From JAQIBY01 sp964418565 (GTDB lineage: Bacteria > Bacteroidota > Bacteroidia > Bacteroidales > ML635J-15), in assembly GCA_964418565.1 (NCBI GenBank), contig CAYQMB010000090.1:1-12032 (forward strand): DNA of 12,032 nucleotides, read 5' to 3'. Of this stretch, positions 8,248 through 12,032 are shown in pieces; the first letter of the stretch is position 1; each line of letters begins with the position of its first letter. The notes under the pieces are model-generated. The model did no database searches. It saw only the letters and a program-made list of their open reading frames with translations, and was not told the origin of the DNA. The position numbers and the translations under genes are program-made.

Positions 8248-10263
8248 ATGAAACCGAAACACATCATATCAACCTTGTTTATCATCCTTGCCTTTTCAGG
8301 TTTTTCCATTGCACAAACCAGTCTGCCAAAAGCAGAGCATGAGATGGAAAAATTCAGGTACGTTAAAGCAATAGACATGTATCTCAATCACTTTGAAAGC
8401 AATACACCAAATCATACCGATATACGAAACATCAGCTTGTGCTACATGAAAATCAATGACACAAAAAGCGCACTGAAATGGCTATCAAACATCATAGAAA
8501 CAGAAGCAGAAAACGCTGAGGATATCATTATTTATGCAGATTTGCTAAAATCTGAAGGAAAATATCAGGACGCTATTCTGCAATACCGGAGACTTAAGAA
8601 TAATGCACCGCAAAAATCGAGCATAGCAGAGGAAAACATTAAAATCTGCCGCAAGGTATTATCCTGGACAGAAGCAGAACCGGAATATATCATCACAAAC
8701 GAAGAAGCGTTTAATTCTTCCAATTCTGATTTCGGGTTGATTCAATTTGAGGATGGTTTTCTGATCACTTCCGACCGCATTCCTGAAAATGCAAAAGCCG
8801 GCAAAAACGCCACTTACGAATGGACAGGCAATCCCTACCTGAAGATTTACAGCCTTGAAACTGATGCTTCAGGCACTGTTGAACGTATGTCAGTCATTCC
8901 CGAACTAAATCATGATTACCACAATGGTCCCGCGTATTTTGATGCAAAAACCAACACCCTTTATTTCACACAAACCAGGCTGGTTAAGCAAAAAGTCAAG
9001 ACCAAAAACCCGGATCCCACGGCATGGTTTAACGAAGGCAGCAGCATTTACACAAACCGACTTGAAATCTATACGGCTGAATACGCGGACGGAAACTGGA
9101 AAAACATCAGCGGATTTGAACACAATAACGCTGCCAGCTATTCGACCGGGCACCCTGTATTATCTCCCGATGGCAATACCCTGTATTTTGTATCTGATAT
9201 GGCCGGCGGATACGGAGAGAGCGACATTTATTACAGTGAAAAACAAGAAACAGGTGAATGGGGCGAACCACAAAACCTGGGATCTACCATCAATACAGCG
9301 GGTAAAGAGCTCTTTCCTGCATTTGATTCTGAAGGGCAACTCTATTTCGCGAGTGACGGACATCCCGGCATGGGTGGGTTGGATTTGTTTGAGTCCAGCG
9401 GCAGCAAGGGCAACTGGTCGAATCCTGAAAACCTTAAATTTCCGATAAACTCTCCAAAAGATGATTTTGCCATTCATTTCACCGAAGCCGGAATCATGGG
9501 ATTTTTGGCCTCGAACAGGTATGGCGGGCAAGGCAATGATGACATTTACAGCTTTGTTTATTCACCCCCCGCCCCCACACCTACCGAACTTGTACTTGCC
9601 GTAACCAGCAGTGAAAAGCTAAATGACGGGAGCATGCAGAGCTTACCCGGTATAAATGTACAATACCAGCTTATCGGATCAGATGAGGAAAATTCTGTTC
9701 CCGAAACATCACCCGGGGTTTACCATACCTCAGTAAATTGCAATGAGAGCTACAGGGTGACAGGTACAAATCCTGATTATTTTTCCCGGGCAAAGGAAAT
9801 CACCACAAAATGCAAAACGCTGAATGATACCGTTTTTGTTGACCTGGTATTTGAAAAAATCGTCATTGACAAGCCCATTGTGATTGAAAACATTTATTAC
9901 GATTACAACAAGTGGAACATCCGTGAAGATGCAGCCGTTGAGCTGGACGAAATTGTCAGGCTGCTGAAAGATAATCCGCAAATCATTATTGAATTAGGCT
10001 CGCACACTGACTCCCGCGGAACAAAGAAATACAACGAAAACCTGTCTCAACGACGTGCCGAATCGGCTGTTGAATACATCATTTCGCAGGGGATTTCTCA
10101 GGAACGAATTACAGCCAAAGGGTATGGAGAATATCAACTGGTTAACGCGTGTTCCGATGGCGTGCAGTGTACCGAAGAAGAGCATCAGAAGAACCGCCGG
10201 ACAGAGTTTAAAGTGATCGGCTTAAATGCAAAACAGCCTGTCATTCAATCTGCGTCGCGGTAA
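8248..10263 (+). CDS. TPR / PD40 propeller / OmpA-like peptidoglycan-binding protein (PorE-like architecture)
   Basis: 671 residues. Signal peptide at 1-22 (cleavage near FSIAQ-TS); helical TPR-like part at about 27-140 (FRYVKAIDMYLNHF, GKYQDAILQYRRL); PD40/beta-propeller strands from about 160 to 440 (HPVLSPDGNTLYFVSD at 302-317, ELFPAFDSEGQLYFASD at 354-370, FLASNRYGGQGNDDIYSF at 419-436); a small beta domain at about 447-535, perhaps carboxypeptidase-regulatory-like; and an OmpA_C domain at about 545-657. The OmpA part keeps HTD (586-588), LSQRRAxSAVEYI (599-611) and NRRTEF (649-654), including the Asp and Arg that hold diaminopimelate in this family. The order resembles PorE of the P. gingivalis T9SS, which tethers the secretion complex to peptidoglycan. 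Unlike a lipoprotein, there is no lipobox Cys at the signal-peptide end. Likely periplasmic partner of the upstream PorP/SprF protein; this role is inferred from layout and neighbourhood. Confidence 0.93.
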   Translation: MKPKHIISTLFIILAFSGFSIAQTSLPKAEHEMEKFRYVKAIDMYLNHFESNTPNHTDIRNISLCYMKINDTKSALKWLSNIIETEAENAEDIIIYADLLKSEGKYQDAILQYRRLKNNAPQKSSIAEENIKICRKVLSWTEAEPEYIITNEEAFNSSNSDFGLIQFEDGFLITSDRIPENAKAGKNATYEWTGNPYLKIYSLETDASGTVERMSVIPELNHDYHNGPAYFDAKTNTLYFTQTRLVKQKVKTKNPDPTAWFNEGSSIYTNRLEIYTAEYADGNWKNISGFEHNNAASYSTGHPVLSPDGNTLYFVSDMAGGYGESDIYYSEKQETGEWGEPQNLGSTINTAGKELFPAFDSEGQLYFASDGHPGMGGLDLFESSGSKGNWSNPENLKFPINSPKDDFAIHFTEAGIMGFLASNRYGGQGNDDIYSFVYSPPAPTPTELVLAVTSSEKLNDGSMQSLPGINVQYQLIGSDEENSVPETSPGVYHTSVNCNESYRVTGTNPDYFSRAKEITTKCKTLNDTVFVDLVFEKIVIDKPIVIENIYYDYNKWNIREDAAVELDEIVRLLKDNPQIIIELGSHTDSRGTKKYNENLSQRRAESAVEYIISQGISQERITAKGYGEYQLVNACSDGVQCTEEEHQKNRRTEFKVIGLNAKQPVIQSASR

Positions 10264-10335
10264 GACAGAGGCTTATATTTAAGTATACCTGATAAAACTG
10301 CTTAAGCAGCGCTCACAGATGCTGCAGAAATAAAT

Positions 10336-10367
10336 AAAGCCGCTCCATAACGAAACGGCTTTTTTTT
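10336..10367 (+). terminator. Rho-independent terminator after the T9SS genes (possibly bidirectional)
   Basis: AAAGCCG (10336-10342) pairs with CGGCTTT (10356-10362), loop of 13 bases, and the stem runs into eight T (10360-10367). It lies 72 bases after the OmpA-like stop codon. On the minus strand the same stem is followed by TTTATTTATTT, so it could also end leftward transcription. Confidence 0.8.
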
Positions 10368-10464
10368 ATCGGGTATCGGATTATATACCGGGCACATTTT
10401 TGCCCTGAATAAAGACACTATCTTTTGCAATGCCAGCCTCATTCACGCGGTCGGGGTCGGATTG

Positions 10465-10491
10465 CAGGGTTTTGCCAGGCCTGGCTCCCTG
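10465..10491. repeat. Imperfect palindrome with perfect 12-bp core
   Basis: GCCAGGCCTGGC (10474-10485) is a perfect palindrome and is bracketed by CAGGG (10465-10469) and CCCTG (10487-10491). It lies about 35 bases upstream of the putative promoter of the small membrane protein gene, so an operator or a hairpin is possible. No function can be assigned from sequence. Confidence 0.5.
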
Positions 10492-10499
10492 TCTTAAAA

Positions 10500-10532
10500 T
10501 TTCTCTGTAAAACGCATTTTTACCTATCTTTA
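10500..10532 (+). promoter_or_regulatory. Weak candidate promoter for the small membrane protein gene
   Basis: TATCTTTA (10525-10532) matches seven of eight positions of the Bacteroidota -7 element TAnnTTTG if the last base is relaxed, with TTTC (10500-10503) 21 bases upstream in the place of the -33 TTTG. The ATG follows at 10558. AT-rich sequence gives such matches easily, so this is only a suggestion. Confidence 0.3.
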
Positions 10533-10557
10533 TACCAGAAACCAACACAATACCAAT

Positions 10558-10743
10558 ATGGAGAACAGCAAAAAAATAAACAGAGCAAACGGTAGCAATG
10601 CGTTTTATGGACTTGGTGTAATTGGTGCGGCCATCTGGTTTATTTCGCAGGCATGCGGATTCTGGGCTGTGGTACTGGCCATTCTGAAAGCCTTCGTGTG
10701 GCCCGTTTTTTTCGTCCTTGAAGCATTCCGTTTTTTCAGATAG
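10558..10743 (+). CDS. Small two-helix membrane protein, function unknown
   Basis: 61 residues. A polar, lysine/asparagine-rich N-terminus (1-14) is followed by two hydrophobic segments, about 15-33 (starts NAFYGLGVIGAA) and 35-58 (ends VWPVFFVLEAFRFF), separated by a short turn with CGF. This pattern of a Gly-rich helix, Trp-Pro in the second helix and an aromatic C-terminus looks like a genuine conserved small inner-membrane protein and not like a chance frame. It starts after a terminator and ends 37 bases before the convergent HEAT-like gene, so it is likely a single-gene transcript. No function is recognised. Confidence 0.75.
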   Translation: MENSKKINRANGSNAFYGLGVIGAAIWFISQACGFWAVVLAILKAFVWPVFFVLEAFRFFR

Positions 10744-10780
10744 GCACAAACAACCTGATGAACCCGGTATTCACATTGGG

Positions 10781-11299
10781 TTACACTTCTTTCATACCCT
10801 GCAGGTAGCTCATCAGCAGGTCACGCTTGGGGCCATTAGCTCCAATCGCCATGCTTTTCAGCTGATTGCGGACTTTTGCCTGTCCGTCTGCGTTTTTGTT
10901 GTAAAAATATTCCTCAATATTGGTCAGGGCTTCCATCTGCACAGAAAGGTCATCAGCATCCGCGTAAGGCAAAAAATCTTCCAGGTAGGGAGAAAAATCA
11001 AGAGCCGACTGCCAGCAGGTACTCAGCATCATAGGTAAGCCACTCTCCCATTTCCGCGATTTCAGTTCCCGCATAAAAATTTCCGGCACGCGTTTATCTT
11101 TAAGGTCGCGCAGGAACATTACAATTTTTTCACGCAATTCTTCATCAGGAAACGCCTGATACACATCAAACACCACCGGCAACAGATTAACGCTTCCGGC
11201 TTCACGCATATCATTCAGGGTATTGTATATCCGCTGGCGGTCTTCTGATTTCAAACTCTCCAGCCATGCTTTTTCCTGGTCGGTTAACTTGTTTTCCAT
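10781..11299 (-). CDS. HEAT-repeat-like all-helical protein, function unknown
   Basis: 172 residues from the ATG at 11299; a TTG three codons further upstream (11308) is possible but less likely since the promoter leaves only a short leader. The protein is soluble (no signal or membrane segment) and made of amphipathic helices in pairs: about 7-33 (LTDQEKAWLESLKSEDRQRI), 36-50, 53-68 (DEELREKIVMFLRDL), 70-83, 86-110 and 117-135, which resembles HEAT/ARM repeats. The recurring (D/E)xxVRxxxxxxL-type spacing supports this. Similar short HEAT-like proteins of unknown role occur in Bacteroidota; I cannot assign a partner. It runs convergent to the small membrane protein gene, 37 bases apart, and has its own promoter. 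Confidence 0.85.
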   Translation of the reverse strand: MENKLTDQEKAWLESLKSEDRQRIYNTLNDMREAGSVNLLPVVFDVYQAFPDEELREKIVMFLRDLKDKRVPEIFMRELKSRKWESGLPMMLSTCWQSALDFSPYLEDFLPYADADDLSVQMEALTNIEEYFYNKNADGQAKVRNQLKSMAIGANGPKRDLLMSYLQGMKEV

Positions 11300-11315
11300 A
11301 ATTACCAATTTGATG

Positions 11316-11346
11316 CAAAGGTAAGGCTTTTTGATGGCATTGCAAT
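11316..11346 (-). promoter_or_regulatory. Bacteroidota-type promoter for the HEAT-like gene
   Basis: Read on the minus strand, ATTG (11346-11343) is followed after 19 bases by TACCTTTG (11323-11316), a full match to the Bacteroidota -7 consensus TAnnTTTG with a -33 TTG at the usual distance. The ATG of the HEAT-like gene begins 16 bases after the -7 box, giving a leader of about ten bases. Confidence 0.65.
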
Positions 11347-11417
11347 CAGGATTTAGCAGACCTGCTGCCCTGGGGTTGTGCTTCGTTTTAATCCACTTTC
11401 CTCTGTTTGGTTTTTCT

Positions 11418-11600
11418 CAGGGCGCCTATACGGTCTACGGCTATTAGTTGCCTGCCAGAGTTTTCTTCCTGACAAGCTGCAGCAGGAGTTTCGTCCCTTC
11501 ACTCTGCCACAGCTGCAGTCAGTAAAACTCTGCTTCGGCAAGCTAACCGCCTTCCTGCCCGCCAGTGCTGACTTTCAATGGTAGGCAGGCGGGCGCCCTG
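11418..11600. repeat. Nested inverted repeats, possible intergenic repeat element
   Basis: CAGGGCGCC (11418-11426) is the exact reverse complement of GGCGCCCTG (11592-11600). Inside, CAGAGTTTT (11456-11464) matches AAAACTCTG (11524-11532), and CTGAC (11469-11473) matches GTCAG (11518-11522), giving a long bulged stem. Near the right end GCCCGCC and GGCGGGC bracket a shorter hairpin (about 11548-11594). The pattern suits a MITE-like or REP-like interspersed element, or a structured transcript; copies elsewhere in the genome cannot be checked here. Confidence 0.45.
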
Positions 11601-11665
11601 GCGCAAAACCATCTTCAGATAAAACACCTCAATGCATAAGCATTAAAAGAAACTTATTGGTAACG

Positions 11666-11789
11666 CCGGTGCCTTGGAAAGCTGACTGAGAAGCAAGGAC
11701 ACCGGGGAACAATGGCGATAGCCAGAGTGTCTCAAAGTGTCCGCAGCATCCCGAAGGCACCGAAAACAACAAAAAAGCAGTTTTTTTTT
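11666..11789 (+). ncRNA. Candidate structured RNA or leader upstream of dinB
   Basis: CCGGTGCCTTG (11666-11676) can pair locally with CAAGGACACCGG (11694-11705; 11 pairs, one bulged A), or its inner nine bases (11667-11675) can pair perfectly with AAGGCACCG (11754-11762). The second fold leaves GGACAC (11697-11702) free to pair with GTGTCC (11737-11742), which encloses a TGGC-GATA-GCCA hairpin (11713-11724). The stretch ends in AAAAAAGCAG and nine T (11781-11789), terminator-like but with an A-T stem only. Strand and existence as RNA are inferred; it matches no family I know. Confidence 0.35.
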
Positions 11790-11829
11790 CACCGTGTTGA
11801 TTTTTTGATTAATTTATTAGCCGGTTTTT

Positions 11830-11844
11830 GATTATTTTTTAATC
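11830..11844. promoter_or_regulatory. AT-rich palindrome just before dinB start
   Basis: GATTA-TTTTT-TAATC (11830-11844) is a perfect 5-bp inverted repeat with a 5-base spacer ending three bases before the dinB ATG. A repressor site here would suit a damage-inducible polymerase, but I do not recognise it as a known LexA box, and such repeats are easy to find in AT-rich sequence. Confidence 0.2.
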
Positions 11845-11847
11845 ATT

Positions 11848-12032
11848 ATGGAAAGAAATGTGGTACATATGGACCTCGACTCGTTTTTTGTGTCGGTGGA
11901 GCGGCTCAAAAACAGCCGGCTGAATAATAAGCCCGTCATCATTGGCGGCACATCCGACCGCGGTGTGGTGTCATCCTGCAGCTACGAAGCCCGCAAATTT
12001 GGTGTGCATTCGGCCATGCCGGCAAAAATGGC
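11848..12032 (+). CDS. dinB: DNA polymerase IV, Y family (3'-partial, first 61 codons)
   Basis: Translation from ATG 11848 runs to the right edge. It has the Y-family opening VHMDLDSFFVSVE (residues 6-18), with D9 as the first catalytic metal-binding Asp and F14 at the steric-gate position that excludes ribonucleotides (F13 in E. coli DinB), then KPVIIGG (33-39), RGVVSSCSYEARKFGVHSAMP (43-63 region), where YEARKFG is the conserved finger motif that contacts the incoming nucleotide. The SYEARKFG/SAMP form points to DinB and not UmuC. The enzyme copies past damaged bases with low fidelity. No clear ribosome site is seen, and the rest of the gene, including the little finger, lies outside the window. 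Confidence 0.93.
   Translation, partial: MERNVVHMDLDSFFVSVERLKNSRLNNKPVIIGGTSDRGVVSSCSYEARKFGVHSAMPAKM

Larger units (their letters stand above)
11300..11847. other. Intergenic region without a convincing gene, rich in inverted repeats
   Basis: About 550 bases between the divergent HEAT-like gene and dinB. Short open frames exist on both strands between 11353 and 11584 but they overlap each other and have unnatural composition. The left end holds the HEAT-like gene promoter; the middle (11418-11600) holds nested inverted repeats; 11666-11789 holds a set of pairable arms and a T run; the end next to dinB (11790-11847) is very AT-rich and presumably contains the dinB promoter. Confidence 0.7.

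Noticed and set aside
8912..9448. 178-residue plus-strand frame inside the OmpA-like gene
   Set aside because: It is in another frame of a well-supported gene with clear PD40 motifs, and its composition (many Lys/Thr/Pro/Arg, no domain) is that of a shadow frame.
9160..9531. 123-residue minus-strand frame opposite the OmpA-like gene
   Set aside because: Antisense shadow of the PD40 region; no start signal and no recognisable motifs.
10557..10749. N-terminal part of the 122-residue minus-strand frame (10381-10749)
   Set aside because: This portion is antisense to the small membrane protein and reads as unnatural sequence; only the portion left of about 10545 looks protein-like and is noted separately.
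10761..10782. AACCC/GGGTT stem between the convergent small gene and the HEAT-like gene
   Set aside because: Only five pairs, a 12-base loop, overlap with the HEAT-like stop codon and no T tract on either strand; too weak to call a terminator.
11353..11584. Overlapping short open frames on both strands (62 residues minus, 68 residues plus)
   Set aside because: They overlap each other, have no start signals, show Cys/Ser/Arg-rich or unnatural composition, and lie over inverted repeats that explain the sequence better.
11666..11762. Cobalamin riboswitch or integron attC site
   Set aside because: The GGTGCC start recalls a cobalamin riboswitch, but the conserved B12-box and core sequences are missing; the RYYYAAC/GTTRRRY ends of attC sites are also missing.

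Overview
The window looks like a piece of a Bacteroidota genome, probably a draft or metagenome-assembled contig because it contains a run of exactly 100 Ns. Three things point to Bacteroidota: a giant cell-surface protein with a type-B (CHU_C / gliding-motility type) C-terminal sorting domain of the type IX secretion system (T9SS), a PorP/SprF-family outer-membrane protein right behind it, and a promoter of the TTG-N19-TAnnTTTG type in front of one gene. The coding starts also lack clear Shine-Dalgarno sequences, which is usual for the phylum.

Bases 1-7086 are one open reading frame that enters from the left edge. It is a modular adhesin: an Ig-like CHU_C-associated domain, one SprB-like repeat, two copies of a ~99-residue 'NDD...NDLL...CDDA' repeat, five DUF11-type repeats, six more copies of the 99-residue repeat in exact 297-bp register, HYR domain(s) interrupted by the N gap (5037-5136), six SprB repeats, and the T9SS sorting domain. 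Base composition is clearly more AT-rich left of the gap than right of it, so the frame could be a scaffold join of two genes rather than one continuous gene.

Bases 7253-8206 (PorP/SprF family) and 8248-10263 (TPR - PD40 propeller - OmpA-like peptidoglycan-binding protein, PorE-like in layout) follow on the same strand with short spacing and end at a hairpin terminator near 10336-10367. Together with the adhesin they form a plausible dedicated T9SS export and anchoring module: a type-B substrate, its SprF-like partner in the outer membrane, and a periplasmic protein linking the complex to peptidoglycan.

Right of the terminator the content changes to housekeeping-type genes: a 61-residue two-helix membrane protein (10558-10743, +), a convergent helical HEAT-like protein (10781-11299, -) with a good Bacteroidota promoter, a structured 550-bp intergenic region (11300-11847) with nested inverted repeats and a possible small RNA or leader, and the first 61 codons of a Y-family DNA polymerase IV (dinB, 11848 to the right edge, +).
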